Source of the DNA: Thecaphora thlaspeos
Lineage: Eukaryota; Basidiomycota; Ustilaginomycetes; Urocystidales; Glomosporiaceae
DNA length: 64,000 nucleotides
Assembly: GCA_900291925.1 (NCBI GenBank)
Contig: UWYS01000006.1
Coordinates: 186,001 to 250,000 of the forward strand
Reading direction: 5' to 3'
The notes beneath the pieces are model-generated. The model did no database searches. It was not told the DNA's origin and saw only the letters and a list, made by a program, of their open reading frames with translations. Positions 23,604 to 34,907 of this stretch are shown one piece after another. How positions within the stretch are numbered: position 1 is the stretch's first letter; each line of letters opens with the position of its first letter. Position numbers and translations under genes: made by a program.

Positions 23604-25126
23604 ATGTCCACCTTTGGCTCCCACTTCCGCGTCACCACCTGGGGCGAGTCGCACTGCGCCTCCGTCGGCTGCATCGTCGACGGCGTCCCCCCCGGCATGG
23701 CCCTCGTCGCCGCAGACGTCCAGGCCCAGCTCTCGCGCCGCCGTCCGGGACAGTCCAACCTCACCACCCCCAGAGACGAAAAGGACCGTGTGGAGATCCA
23801 GTCCGGCGTCGAGCGTGACGTTACCCTCGGCACCCCGCTCGCCATGCTCGTCCGCAACCAGGATCAGCGTCCCCGTGACTACACCGACGAGACACTCGAT
23901 CTCTTCCCTCGCCCCTCCCACGCAGACTTCACCTACCTCGAAAAGTACGGCGTAAAGGCCAGCAGCGGCGGCGGGAGGAGCAGCGCCCGCGAGACCATCG
24001 GCCGCGTCGCCGCCGGCGCCGTCGCCGAAAAGTACCTCAAGGAAGCCTACGGCGTCGAAATCGTCGCCTTCGTCTCTAGCGTCGGCAAGGTCCACGTCCC
24101 AAGATACCCGGGCGAGCAGCTCGCCCCTTCGCAGCCCAACACCGTCGCCGCCGCCACCTCTACAAACGGTGAACAGGGCAAGAGCTTCTACGGCGAGTCG
24201 GCAACCGAGGGTCCGCCGCAGGGCAAGGTCGACAACCACTACAACACCGACGCACTCACAGAGGAAGAGGCCGAGGAGCCCCTCTCGATCGAGTTCCGCC
24301 AGCTCCTCTCGACCATAACGCGCGAAGAGGTCGACAAGAACCAGATCCGATGCCCGCACGACGAAGCGGCCGAGCGCATGAGACAGCGCATCCTCCTCGC
24401 CAAGGCCAACAACGACTCGATCGGAGGCACCGTCACCTGCGTCGTCCGCCGCGTCCCCAGCAGACTCGGCGAGCCGTGCTTCGACAAGCTCGAGGCCAAG
24501 CTCGCCCACGCCATGCTCAGCATCCCCGCCACAAAGGGCTTCGAGATCGGATCGGGTTTCCGCGGCACAGAGGTCGCCGGCTCGAGGCACAACGACAAGT
24601 TCATCCTCAAGCAGGACGGCAGGCTGGGCACCGTCACAAACTGGTCCGGCGGCATCCAGGGCGGCATCAGCAATGGCGAGGACATCTACTTCCGGTGCGT
24701 TGGGCAGTGTTGGCCTCCTCTGTCCTTGCAAATACCTTGTCCAGACTCCACTGACACCCCCCCCCCCTCTCTCTTCCATCCTTTCGTCCGTTCGACCATT
24801 CGGACGACCACCGCAACAGAGTCGGCTTCAAGTCACCCGCCACCATCTCGCAGAACCAGGCGACGTCGCGCTACGACGGCAGCGACGGCACGCTCAACAC
24901 GCGCGGCCGCCACGATCCGTGCGTGGTGCCGCGCGCCGTCCCCATCGTCGAGGCCATGGCGGCGCTCGTCATCATCGACGCGCTGCTCGCCCAGGACTCG
25001 CGCAGCCTCGCCGCCTCCAGGCTCAGCCGCGAGCCCGTCTCCAAGCTGCCGCAGAGCATGAGGATGCCCGAGGGAAAGACGAGGAAGCAGATGGAGAACG
25101 AGGAGGTCGAAAAGAGCCAGCAGTAG
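23604..25126 (+). CDS. ARO2: Chorismate synthase
   Basis: Exons 23604-24694 and 24820-25126 give 465 residues. The N-terminus [17 protein letters not shown], the motif [17 protein letters not shown], the segment [21 protein letters not shown], and near the end [20 protein letters not shown] are diagnostic. It converts EPSP to chorismate, the last step of the shikimate pathway, using reduced FMN; fungal enzymes are bifunctional and reduce FMN themselves with NADPH. Compared with bacterial enzymes there is an insertion around residues 170-235 (ending near [14 protein letters not shown]), as is usual in fungi. A single intron splits the Arg codon of the YFR|VGF motif. Likely cytosolic. Confidence 0.96.
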
Positions 25127-25271
25127 AGAAGGGGGAAAGTCGCAGCGGCATCGGCATCGAAGCAGACGAGACGACGACGATCATGTCTGAGAGGCGTCTC
25201 TGCAAAAGGCGATTCCATTTGTGATCCGTTCGTAACATTTTAGACAGAACTTTGGTGCGCGCATCTGCGCT

Positions 25272-26410
25272 CTACTTGCTTTGCAGCGCGACGACGGGGT
25301 CGTAAGCGCAAAAGAGCTGGAGCGTCTTTCGTTCGCGCTTGACGATCTTCTCGCCGTTGGCGCCCATGGCGCGGAAGCGACCCTCGGTGTTGACGGCGGC
25401 CTTGTACTCTTGCGTCGATTCTCCCTGGTCGTTTGTGTACTCTACGCGGTTGGCAAGGCAAGGGAGGCAGGAGGAACAGAGTGCGCCGCGTGAGCTTGCT
25501 TAGCTAGACGCTGCTGCAAAGGAGGCTCGATCGCAGATCGCTCATGTGATACCTACCGTGAACGCCCAAGAACCTGGGGACCTCGCCTGCATCCTTGCCT
25601 AGCTTGTCAGCGGCGCGTCCGACGACACCGTTATCGACGAGTTGGAATCTCCTCGACCTCGTCCAACCGGGGACCTTGCTGAGGAGGAAAGCGTGTTCCT
25701 CGTCGAACCACTTGGCGTACTCCTCATCGTCATGCGTCTGTATGCCATGCGCGACGACGTAGTTGCTCTGACTTTCCAGCTCGGCCCTTGTCTGCGGACG
25801 GAGGTTATCCTTCTTGGTCTTGTGGATGCGTTCGTCGAGGTCGGAATCGTAGGCGAGTCGGTAGGCGCGACGATCCACTACGGCGATACGCGAAAAGATG
25901 TCGGCTTCGCGAGGAGAGCGTTGGTCGCGCAGACGGGTGTAGGCGTGCTGGCCGAAGATGGCGTTGGATGAGATTGTGTACATTGCTGCCCAGCCGGGTG
26001 ACATGACCTCTGCGGAAGAGGTGGAGTTGGTAGGGTAGATGGCGGAGGTGACCTTGTAGCGGCACGCTGAGCGGAACTCGGGAAGCGACTCGAGACGGAG
26101 AGGGATGTGTTCGTCGCCGTACCAGTCTGCATGGCACAGCGGAATGAGAGGAGCGAGGTGAGCCACCGGGGGGATCCTTGCCGACGAAAGCGGCGGAACG
26201 CAGTGCGAGCTCACCGTGGAACTCGTCGAGCGATACATCTTTGCCCGGCTCCATGTAGACCAGGAGGAGGCCGCTGTGCTCTGCCTTGAATATGCTGTTG
26301 GTGGAGGCTCGCCGAGGCAGGTTGACACGGCATCGTCAGCAGGTCGTCCGGGAGGCGTTGACGCGCGGCAGTAGACGGCGCCACGTCTTGGGACTCACTC
26401 ACTCGCTCAT
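25272..26410 (-). CDS. EthD-like dimeric alpha/beta-barrel protein, uncharacterised
   Basis: Exons 26410-26403 (8 nt: ATG AGC GA), 26294-26215, 26126-25557 and 25441-25272 give 275 residues. Segments KAEHSGLLLVYMEPGKDVSLDEFHDWYGDEHIPLR and, in the second half, DDEEYAKWFDEEHAFLLSKVPGWTRSRRF form two copies of the D/E-W-Y/F-D/N-E-EH-x-P pattern seen in EthD-like ferredoxin-like folds; YTRLRDQRSPREADI lies between them. It therefore looks like an intramolecular tandem of the dimeric alpha/beta barrel. Fungal homologues of this type are common but I know no assigned reaction. No signal peptide. It is divergent from LEU2 with 537 bp between starts. The 8-nt first coding exon rests on the perfect donor and on frame continuity. 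Confidence 0.78.
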
Positions 26411-26947
26411 TGTGCCGATGGTAGTGACGGTGGAAGTGTTGGTGGTGTTGGTGGTGAGTGAGTGCGTCGCTGTGCAAGGTAGAGTAGGATGCGAGGTGGC
26501 CACGAGCGGCGCGACTGTTCTACCTCACTTGCAGGCTTCCACGTCGAGCCGGAGTGTGGGCGACGAGGACCGGCTGAGCGGACCAAGATTGATCCGGCGA
26601 TGTCCTCGGCCAAACAGACGGCCGACCAAAGCCGGCGGCTTTCCCACATCGGCGCCCCGATCGTGGCCGCCCGATGCTGCTCGATCTGCCCCGCTGAGTC
26701 ACCGCCTTTCGCTCCAAAAAGTGGAGCGTGCAGGCCAAGTGAGGCAGCTGCCACGCTGGCAACCCGCCCCACTTCCGAACATCCTCCCGGATGAAGTGCG
26801 GGCGGACGAGGGCACGCAGTATCGTCGCTTCCCTTGTTGGCTTCACTGGATACCCTCCTCTCCCACATCCATCACCACCACCATACACACCCACACACAC
26901 ATACACTCACCCGCACGCACGCAAAGCAGACCGCAACAGCATCAGCC
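26411..26947. other. Divergent promoter region, EthD-like gene / LEU2
   Basis: 537 bp between opposite start codons. CA-rich leader just before LEU2 (about 26866-26930). No ORF or RNA gene supported. A Leu3-type CGG-N4-CCG element was looked for by eye only and not confirmed. Confidence 0.45.
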
Positions 26948-28201
26948 ATGGCCGCCCGAACCCACAACGTCGTCGTCCTCCCCGGTGACCACATCGGACC
27001 CGAGGTCATCGAGCAGACCGTCCGCGTCCTGGAGCTCGTCTCGTCCAAGTCGCCCGACTTTGACATCAAGCTTCAGTCGGTGAGTCTTCGCCCCGCCTTC
27101 TGTCCCGTCTCTCTTGCTTCTTTTTCGGCTGCTCCCGAGCCCGTTCGCTCATGTCCCCGTGCGCGCATCTCTCTTCCACCGCCCGTCTACGTCGCGCAGC
27201 AACTCTTTGGAGGCGCCGCGATCGACAAGCACGGCAAGCCTTTCCCCGAGGAGTGTCTCGCCGCTTGCAAGAAGGCTGATGCCGTCCTCCTTGGCTCGAT
27301 CGGTGGCCCCGAGTGGGGCGTCGGCCCCGTGCGACCCGAGCAGGGCTTGCTCGCGCTGCGCAAGGAGTTTGACCTGTACGCCAACATCCGCCCGGCGCTA
27401 TTCCCGTCCGAGTCGCTCGTCCCCTTCTCCCCGCTCAAGGAGGAGGTGGTCAAGGGCGTCGAGATTATCGTGGTGCGCGAAAACGTCGGCGGCATCTACT
27501 TTGGCAAGCGCCAGGAGGCCAACTTCGACAACGCCGACGAGGACTGGCAGGCATGGGACACGCTCGCCTACGGCCGCTCCGACGTCCAGCGCATCACGCG
27601 CATGGCCTGTCACATGGCCAAGCTCCAGAACCCGCCCGCCAAGATCCACAGCATCGACAAGGCAAACGTCCTCGCCACTTCGCGCCTCTGGCGCAAGACG
27701 GTCCAGCAGACGATTGACCAGGAGTTCCCCGAGCTCGAGGTCGACCACCAGTTTGTCGACTCGGCCTCGATGGTCATCGTCGGAAACCCCAAGAAGCTCA
27801 ACGGCATCCTCCTGACCGAGAACATGTTTGGCGACATCCTTTCGGACGAGACGTCCATCATCCCTGGCTCGATCGGTCTGCTCCCCTCTGCCTCTCTCGG
27901 CGGTGTGCCGGACGGCAAGAGCAAGTGCTTTGGCGTCTACGAGCCCATCCACGGCTCCGCCCCTGACATCTCCGGACGCGGAATCGCTAACCCTATCGGT
28001 ACCATCCTTTCGGCCGCCATGATGCTCCGCTACTCGCTCCACGAGTTTAAGGCGGCAGAGGCCATCGAGGCAGCCGTCAGGAAGGTCCTCGACGCCCCCG
28101 AGATCGGTGGACGCGGACTCAGGACAAAGGACCTTGGCGGCGACGCCGGCAGCAAGGAGGTCGGAGACGCCATCGTCGCTGAGCTCGAAAAGATCCTCTA
28201 G
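26948..28201 (+). CDS. LEU2: 3-isopropylmalate dehydrogenase
   Basis: Exons 26948-27079 and 27200-28201 give 377 residues. The start is the ATG after CAGCC at 26948 ([20 protein letters not shown]). Diagnostic segments are [40 protein letters not shown] and the NAD site [19 protein letters not shown]. The enzyme oxidatively decarboxylates 3-isopropylmalate in leucine synthesis, using NAD and Mg or Mn. The only intron is 120 nt, a multiple of three and free of stop codons, so unspliced mRNA would encode a 40-residue insertion near residue 44. The RING gene downstream is convergent. Confidence 0.96.
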   Translation: MAARTHNVVVLPGDHIGPEVIEQTVRVLELVSSKSPDFDIKLQSVSLRPAFCPVSLASFSAAPEPVRSCPRARISLPPPVYVAQQLFGGAAIDKHGKPFPEECLAACKKADAVLLGSIGGPEWGVGPVRPEQGLLALRKEFDLYANIRPALFPSESLVPFSPLKEEVVKGVEIIVVRENVGGIYFGKRQEANFDNADEDWQAWDTLAYGRSDVQRITRMACHMAKLQNPPAKIHSIDKANVLATSRLWRKTVQQTIDQEFPELEVDHQFVDSASMVIVGNPKKLNGILLTENMFGDILSDETSIIPGSIGLLPSASLGGVPDGKSKCFGVYEPIHGSAPDISGRGIANPIGTILSAAMMLRYSLHEFKAAEAIEAAVRKVLDAPEIGGRGLRTKDLGGDAGSKEVGDAIVAELEKIL

Positions 28202-28659
28202 AGGGGAACACGGCATAGACGCTCCCACGCAGCGGTCGGCCACACCGCTCCGAAACGCTTCGAGGGAGGACAGATGGTAGCCATACGATCCAAAGCTTGT
28301 CTCACAGTTGAATCCAGCATTATCATGACACCGAAGCTCGTGTGCGTGTGTGTTAGACCGGAAGGGTAGGATGAATTGGGGTGATCCAGGGGCGACCGCC
28401 AAAAATAATACAGCGTAGAAGAATGGGATGTCACAGCGTTGAAGGACGAGGAGCGAGGCAGGAAACAAAGAGAAGTCAAGTCGAGTCGAGTCGGGTCGCA
28501 TCGGGTCGGGTCATGAGTGGTGCGTAAGAGAGACAGGAACAGGTACGTATGAGGGAAGGAGCTGGTGGTAGGGCCGGCGTGAGACGGCCGAGGGGAATGC
28601 AGGGGATGATCGGGCGTGGCTCGTGGCGGGCGATGCCGACCAGGGAAGAGGCCGCGCAC
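28202..28659. other. Intergenic, convergent 3' ends
   Basis: 458 bp between LEU2 and the RING-finger gene, with no supported feature. It contains short GTCGAGTCGAGTCG-type repeats near 28478-28512. Confidence 0.5.
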
Positions 28660-30657
28660 TCAGTACCTCTTCATGGCCGGCGTATCGTCGTGCGCCTCCT
28701 CGCCGTGATGTGACGACTGCTGCTGCGCCGGCTGCTGCCCATCGCCGTTCTCGACCAGGCTGCTACTTGACGCCTCGACGTTGCTGGACGCGCTCGAGGC
28801 CTGGTGGATCGGCGGGCCGGGAGGGGCGGGTGGGATGGGGACAGTGATGTCGCGCTTGCAAATGGGGCAGAGCTTCTTGACGCGCACCAGCCAGTCGTCG
28901 ATCTCCTGCCGGTGGAAAATGTGTCCGCAGGGCAGGACGCGCACCCGATCCCCGTCGACAAAGTCGCACAGGCAGATGGCGCACTCGTCGGTGCTGTAGT
29001 AGGCGCGGCCCGGGGGAAGGAACGAGTGCGAGCGGCTAGTCGAGGGGGGCTGCGGTACCTTGATCGTTGTCGTTGGTCGGCGCGAAGGGCCGGCGCCGTT
29101 CTCATCATCCTGCAGCAGTGAGATGTTCTCGGCCGCCGTCCCGGACTCGAGGTCGTCGGGCGTGATGCTGGTGACAGGCGAGGGTAAATCCTCGTGGTTG
29201 CGGGCCGTGGCCTCGGCCAAGGCTGGGACGCCATCGGCAGGAGGGTTGGCGCTGCCGTTGCCCGGTCCAGGATCGACGTCGGGACCCTCAATCTTCTCCC
29301 ACGGCTGGCCGCCGCTTCTCCAGATCAGGCAGGGAAGGCCGAGGACAACTAGCTCGGGCGCTCGCTCCTTGCGCCTCTGTCGCATCAGACGGATGCGGTG
29401 GACGATGACGGTCCCCACCGTCATGAATGAGGGAAGCAGCAGCAACAGGATGCCGAGGTCGATCAGCGGCCACTCAAACATTATGTCGGCCTTGCTGATG
29501 ACGATCTCGAGCCCACGCAGCGTCTGGGGTCGCTTGCTCGGGTCGGTGCTTGGGTCGCGGTGGTCGTTCTGCCACTTCTCCTCGTCTCGCTCCAGCTCAT
29601 CGATGAGGCGCGCGAGGTCGAGGAAGGACGGCCGCGTCACAAAGGTCGACGGGATGCGGATGTCTCCGGTCTCGCCCGGCGCGTACATGGTGATGAGGCG
29701 TTTGCCGCTGAGGCCGGGATCACCGTCCTCGTCCGGGTTGCCGGTGCGGCCGTCCTGCCAATCGGGGCTGGGCGCATCGCCGACGACCACCGCGATGGCT
29801 CCGAGCGTCTGTGCGACGCGGACCTTTTCGGCAAAGCCACACCTACCCCCTCTCTCCACCAATGCGATCCAGTCCTGTGGCGGGGCTGGCAGTTCGGGAT
29901 CGCGTCCCTTGCTAGGGTCTTGGGCCTCGCCTTTGAAGAAGCTGGAGTAGAGGCGACGGTCATCTTCATCGGCGTACGCGTCGAGAAAATCCTCCCTCCT
30001 CCAGCCGGGTCCGCCCTGGTAGGGGCAGGCCTGATTGTGGTGGACGGATGGCTTTTTGCCGCTCTCGGGTGTGCGATAGAATGTGGAGATGGGGAGGAGC
30101 GAGCCCTTGAGGCCGTCGTCGTCGGTGATTCGCGGCCCGAAGGCGGCCGCTCGGGTAAGGAAGATGGCTTGCGAACGGACGACCTCGAGCGTGCTGCCGC
30201 CCCAGTTAAGGCCCGGGGTCTCGCCAAAGAGTCCCGTGTCCACGACCGTCTCGTCCTGCGGCTCGGAGAACTGGTCAAGGTCGTAGGAGAAGTAACGAGG
30301 ATCCGGCAGAGCAGAAGAGATGAATCTGCTCAGCTTCCCTAAAGCTGCGTCCTTTGCTGCGACGATCCAGGGCTTGTGGGCTTGGGCCAGAGCCTCGGTG
30401 GCGTAGAGGGACGGTGCGGCAGTAGCGGCGAGGGGTGGCAGCGGGATGCGCGAGGCCGATGCCAATGTCGAGGGAGCGACGCTGGCGCTGGCAGCATCGG
30501 AGAACGGAGCCTGGTGCCTCTGCTGAAAGGAGGCGGCTGCTACGCCGGCCGAGGGGCCGCCAAACGCGGCGAGGAAGAGAGCGAGCAGCAGAGTGGCGAG
30601 CAGCTGCTTTTTGCGCGGCGGCACTCTCCGCGACGGAGAGATCTTCGATGACGCCAT
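28660..30657 (-). CDS. PA-TM-RING E3 ubiquitin ligase
   Basis: A single exon of 665 residues. A hydrophobic N-terminal signal (RKKQLLATLLLALFLAAFGG) is followed by a luminal region with a protease-associated domain (about residues 250-350: WIALVERGGRCGFAEKVRVAQ ... AIAVVVGD). A transmembrane span IDLGILLLLLPSFMTVGTVIV (about 400-420) has basic residues after it. A RING-H2 finger, ECAICLCDFVDGDRVRVLPC, then HIFHRQEIDDWL and CPICKRD, lies near residues 557-605. This is the domain order of GRAIL/RNF13-type ligases, which ubiquitinate membrane or endosomal cargo. Substrates are unknown. Location on an endomembrane is inferred from topology. The gene is divergent from the tannase gene, 1279 bp away. 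Confidence 0.88.
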   Translation of the reverse strand: MASSKISPSRRVPPRKKQLLATLLLALFLAAFGGPSAGVAAASFQQRHQAPFSDAASASVAPSTLASASRIPLPPLAATAAPSLYATEALAQAHKPWIVAAKDAALGKLSRFISSALPDPRYFSYDLDQFSEPQDETVVDTGLFGETPGLNWGGSTLEVVRSQAIFLTRAAAFGPRITDDDGLKGSLLPISTFYRTPESGKKPSVHHNQACPYQGGPGWRREDFLDAYADEDDRRLYSSFFKGEAQDPSKGRDPELPAPPQDWIALVERGGRCGFAEKVRVAQTLGAIAVVVGDAPSPDWQDGRTGNPDEDGDPGLSGKRLITMYAPGETGDIRIPSTFVTRPSFLDLARLIDELERDEEKWQNDHRDPSTDPSKRPQTLRGLEIVISKADIMFEWPLIDLGILLLLLPSFMTVGTVIVHRIRLMRQRRKERAPELVVLGLPCLIWRSGGQPWEKIEGPDVDPGPGNGSANPPADGVPALAEATARNHEDLPSPVTSITPDDLESGTAAENISLLQDDENGAGPSRRPTTTIKVPQPPSTSRSHSFLPPGRAYYSTDECAICLCDFVDGDRVRVLPCGHIFHRQEIDDWLVRVKKLCPICKRDITVPIPPAPPGPPIHQASSASSNVEASSSSLVENGDGQQPAQQQSSHHGEEAHDDTPAMKRY

Positions 30658-31936
30658 GGCCAGTCGATTGACGGCCGCAGGGGAATGTTGCGTGCGCGGA
30701 TGTACCGAGGCCGATCGACGAGACGGAGCTAGGGGCAGCGTCCAAAAGAGGGTGTGAGCGAGGTAGGGTGTTGGTGGGGGGGCGATAGCGGTGGCGGCGG
30801 TCGACGTTCCCCTGCGTGCGTGTGTGGAGGGGGCCTGTGGCTTGCGCTAACATTTCAAGCTCGGTTTCAAGCGCACGGCGCGTGTGTCTTGAACGCTCTG
30901 CGGCCAGCCTAGCTCCCTTCGGCGCACCCGCTTCGGGTCGTGTGAGCTGCCCCACCAGCCAGTCTAATGTAGGTAGGCGTGGACCGCGTTTGCCCTGCTC
31001 CTACCACGTCGCCTTTTCGCCGCCACCGCCACCGCCACCGCCACCGATTTTTCGACCAGCGGAAAGCGTCTCCAAGCATGGTCCTCGTCACGCATCGACG
31101 AGAGGTATTCGCGTGCATGCTGCGGCAGTCCTTGCTAGGACCGCGGATTGGATTTCGGACGAGGCCGGCCGTCGTCTCGGATGAAGCGACAATCTTGATG
31201 CTCGGACCTGCCGAAAGTGCGGCGTCATGCCGCTAGCCGGTCTTTACGCCTGCTGGGCGCCGCCTTGTGCGAAATGGGGCCCGTTGGGAGGACCTCTCTG
31301 GCGCTACGTTGTTGGCGGCGGCGTGGTCTGGCCTTTGTGTCGGAGCAAACTCCTAGCCCGGAAGGGCCGGCGAAGCGACTATCTAGCGAAGTGCTATGCC
31401 GTCAACGCCGTCATCGCCATCTTGCCATCGCGCGCAGCCTACATACAGGCTGCTCTGTCTGGCGTGGCTCAGTTCAGAGCCAGACTATTTCGCTCTTCAT
31501 ACCGATACATCCACACCTCTATCTTTGCAAGCAAGCCTCTGTTTGGATGACTCAACGTCTCTTTCAGGCCCGCTTTCTTTGAAGCTGGGTAAAGAGGAGG
31601 CTGCGAAATGTTCACTGCCATGCCGAGATGGAGCAAAGGAGGCTCTCGTCCTCGGGTGCGCCTGCCCCACCTCGTAATATATTGAAGCCCGATTCCCTTC
31701 ATCTCACCCCTCCCTTGCCCTCTCCCGCCACTACGTTCTCCCATCTCTCCAAGAGCATCGACACCACTCACATCGCACTCGTCCTTGTCGTGTTTCTTCT
31801 TGCAGAGCAGAACTTTACGCAGACGTGTAGCGACGAATATCTGCAGACACGGATCGGCTCGAAACCCATCACCCTCTCCTCTGGAACGCTGCCTGCCGCT
31901 TTCCCTCTGAGATCGGCTCACCTCGCCACCGTCAGA
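30658..31936. other. Divergent intergenic region, RING ligase / tannase
   Basis: About 1.28 kb. An ATG at 31628 is in frame with the tannase and would add 103 residues before the signal peptide, which I judge non-coding leader. A CCACCG repeat lies near 31022-31045. No RNA gene or other ORF is supported. Confidence 0.5.
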
Positions 31937-34907
31937 ATGGGCCTGACATGCTGCTTCGTCCTGGTTCTAAGCCTCCAAGCCACCGCAAACGCCGCATTCG
32001 AGTTGATGGATGAGCAGCCGGGTGCGACCTCTGGCCGCCTTGTCGAGCCCCTGCCACCCACTCGAGACGCCTACGATGTCCCGTACTCGAACCCTAGCAT
32101 AAATACATTCCAGCCAACCCAGGGCCAGTACGCCAGCGTCGCTGGCAGCTACGCAGCAAGCCTCTGTGCCTTTCTTGGCGCCTCGATGCCGGAGATGCTT
32201 GCGGGCACCTACAACGTCAGCGCCAACTTCGGGCAGTACTACCCAGAGGGCAGCAACCCGTCGATGGAGCTGCTCGCCCAGGTCTACCCGGATGGCGTAT
32301 TCGACAAAGAGACGGCCGACCACCTCTCCCGCATCCTTTACAGCGTCGGCCACGACATCGACGTCAAGCGAGACTTTGGCTACGGCAAGAACAGCGCGCG
32401 AGCCGCCAGCAACGGACCTCTGGGCGGGCTGCCTGCCTTTTGCCGGTACGTGTGAGAGGCCCTGAGCTTCCGCATGTCCAGCCTGATACGAATTCCGTCG
32501 CTGACTCTATCTCCGCCAAACACTTCTACTGCCTTTGCCTTTGGAAGCATCGGTGGCTTCGTCCAGACCTCGCAGGTGTCGCAGACGTTCTTCGAGGCGT
32601 GGCTGCCCCTCGCCAGCAATCAAACGATCCCTCTGGCGGAGCCCAACATCACCGACTACCCCACCAACAGCACCCCTTTCTACATTGGACCGGAAGGCGA
32701 AATGGTTCAGGGCCCTCCTAGCACACAAGCGCTCGACGACTGGCTCTTGGGGCCCAATGGCGATGATGGCAGCGCGGCAGACGGGCTCGACTCGGTCGAC
32801 GATGACGAAGACGAAGACGACGTCGCGCTCAGCTCCAGCCAAAGCAGGATTGACGATTTGAGAAGCCTATCGAAGAGAGGCCTGGCACCAGCGCCAAAGA
32901 ACGCATCCTCACTGACGGGCGACACCATCCTCGGCAGCGGCGATGGCTGGAACGGACGCCTTTGGTTCGTGAGCAACGGAGCGCAGAGGGGCTTCGTGCC
33001 ATTCCCGGAACTGAAACAGTCAATGAGCCGATACCGCTTCGCGGTCCTGGGCTCCAACCTCGGCCACTTTGGGTCGAGCACCGACGTAAGGTGGGCCGCC
33101 GTCGACGACAAGACGCGCGAGGAGAGGACGAAGGACTTCCTCGGCGGTCGATCCCACGCAACTGTCCTCGAAATTGGCCGCCGCCTGGTGGACCTCTACT
33201 ACGGCCCCACAAGCGGCGTTCGCACGGGAGCGGGAAGGGATGGGCGCGTCCGCTCATACGTGTCTGGTTGCTCTGTCGGCGGTGCGCAGACCCTCTCGAC
33301 TCTCCTCCACTATCCGGACTCTTTCGACGGAGCTTTGTCTGGTGAGTGACGAGGCACATTCGTTGGCGGGCCGCGTGTATGCGCACCTCGGTCCAGCGTC
33401 TTGACCGAATGATCCCTCCCACCTCTTCAGGTTGCCCCGCGGTCAACAACACTGCCATGAACTACGCCCAGATACGCCTTCAGAATGGTCACCGCAAGTC
33501 GTCGGCGGGCTCGAGCTACATCTCCAACCGGCTCCTCGGCGGACCGGTCCGTAAGTCTGTGTTGCGGCAGTGCGATAAGCTTGACAAGGTCGTAGATGGC
33601 GTCATCACCTATCCGGAGCTATGCAAGCCAACGTTCAAGGACATCCTGTGCAGAAGTGACACCCCTCTCGATAACTGCCTGACCAAGGCCCAGGTGCGCA
33701 ACCTCCAGAAAATCTACCAGCCGACAATTCTAGACGGGCAGCCAATTTATCCTGGCTTCCTGCCCGGCATCGAAGAATCCAGCGACGTCCTAGAAGGGTC
33801 GGCCAGCAAAGCGATCAAGTGGCTGCTGATGGCCCAAAAGGGAGAGGCGAACGTCACCAAGCCCGAGAGAGCAGAGGCATACAGTGGCAACTTATTCACG
33901 CTCGACGACATAAAGCGGTGGCAGAGGGACGACGTGATGGGTTCGGACGTTTCGAGCACGGTAGGTTCCATGGCGTAGTCCTCATGCGGAAGACTGATGT
34001 AAATGCTGATGTGTGGTCTCGCGGACGTGCCTTCGTCTCCCGACGCAGAACCTCGCTCCTTTCTTCAGAGCCGGCGGCAAGCTGGTCCACTACGCCGGCC
34101 TGGCCGATCTCCGCATCAGCCCCCTGGCCAGCCGCGCCTACTACGAGCGGGTCCGCGCCGACAACGCGAATGCAGGCATCGATATTGACCAGTCGTACCG
34201 GTACTTTGAGATTGCCGGAATGAAGCATTGTCGTGATGGCTCTGGACCGTGGCAGATCGGAGGTAAGCAGGGTCGATGCAGGAGTCGGTCCGCTGCGTGC
34301 GCTAGATCCTTACCGGTCCTCAGCTGACGAGCATCGGCCTTCGTCATGCGTCCCGGATCGGAGCAGCAACAACGCAGACAGATCCCGGCAACCGTCCGCT
34401 CCGCTACGACGCCGAGTCGGACGTCATCCTCGCCTTGATCGCCTGGGTCGAGTGGGGAATCGCGCCTCAGCATCTGATCGGCGCTTCCTACAATGCTCGC
34501 AGCGGTTCCGTGCCTGCCAGTCCGAACACCGGCAACGACAAGCTCGCGCAGATCGAAATCCGTTCCTACGATTACGGTGTCGCCTTCTCCCGGAAGATTT
34601 GTCCCTACCCTTTGAGGCCGGTCGCCAAAGGCGGAGTGAAGGCGACTTCTGCTTACACTGGACCGAACGCTTACGAGGACTTTGACTGCAAGTGAGTAGA
34701 GCCGCTCTGGGAGAGAGAAGGCTTGTCCCCGTCCGCACGATAAGGGATAGGCCATCTTTGCTGACAGAACGACCGTCCTGAATCTGTTGCTGTCACCTCA
34801 GACACGTCGACCTCCCTTCGGCAGCCTTTGGAATTCGATCGACGTCAAAGCCACTGCTTTTCGCACACGTAGCTCTGGCCCTGGCGGCAGTTCTATTTGT
34901 CATTTAG
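31937..34907 (+). CDS. Tannase/feruloyl esterase family, secreted and possibly GPI-anchored
   Basis: Six exons: 31937-32445, 32548-33341, 33431-33960, 34049-34262, 34367-34691 and 34802-34907, giving 825 residues. A signal peptide (MGLTCCFVLVLSLQATANA) starts the chain. The tannase family CS-D-HC arrangement is present: Ser412 in SGCSVGGAQ, Asp631 in GLADLRISP, His671 in GMKHC, with Cys411 and Cys672 expected to form the active-site disulfide. An Asp/Ser-rich insertion (about residues 240-290) is unusual. Exon 6 is defined by a strong donor (AA|gtgagt, 34692) and adds a hydrophobic tail, PLLFAHVALALAAVLFVI, that resembles a GPI-attachment signal. Without that splice the protein stops at DFDCK. 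The enzyme should hydrolyse gallate or feruloyl esters of plant material. Confidence 0.85.

Noticed and set aside
31628..31936. Upstream in-frame ATG that would add 103 residues to the tannase
   Set aside because: It would bury the clear signal peptide starting at 31937, and the added segment has no conserved character.
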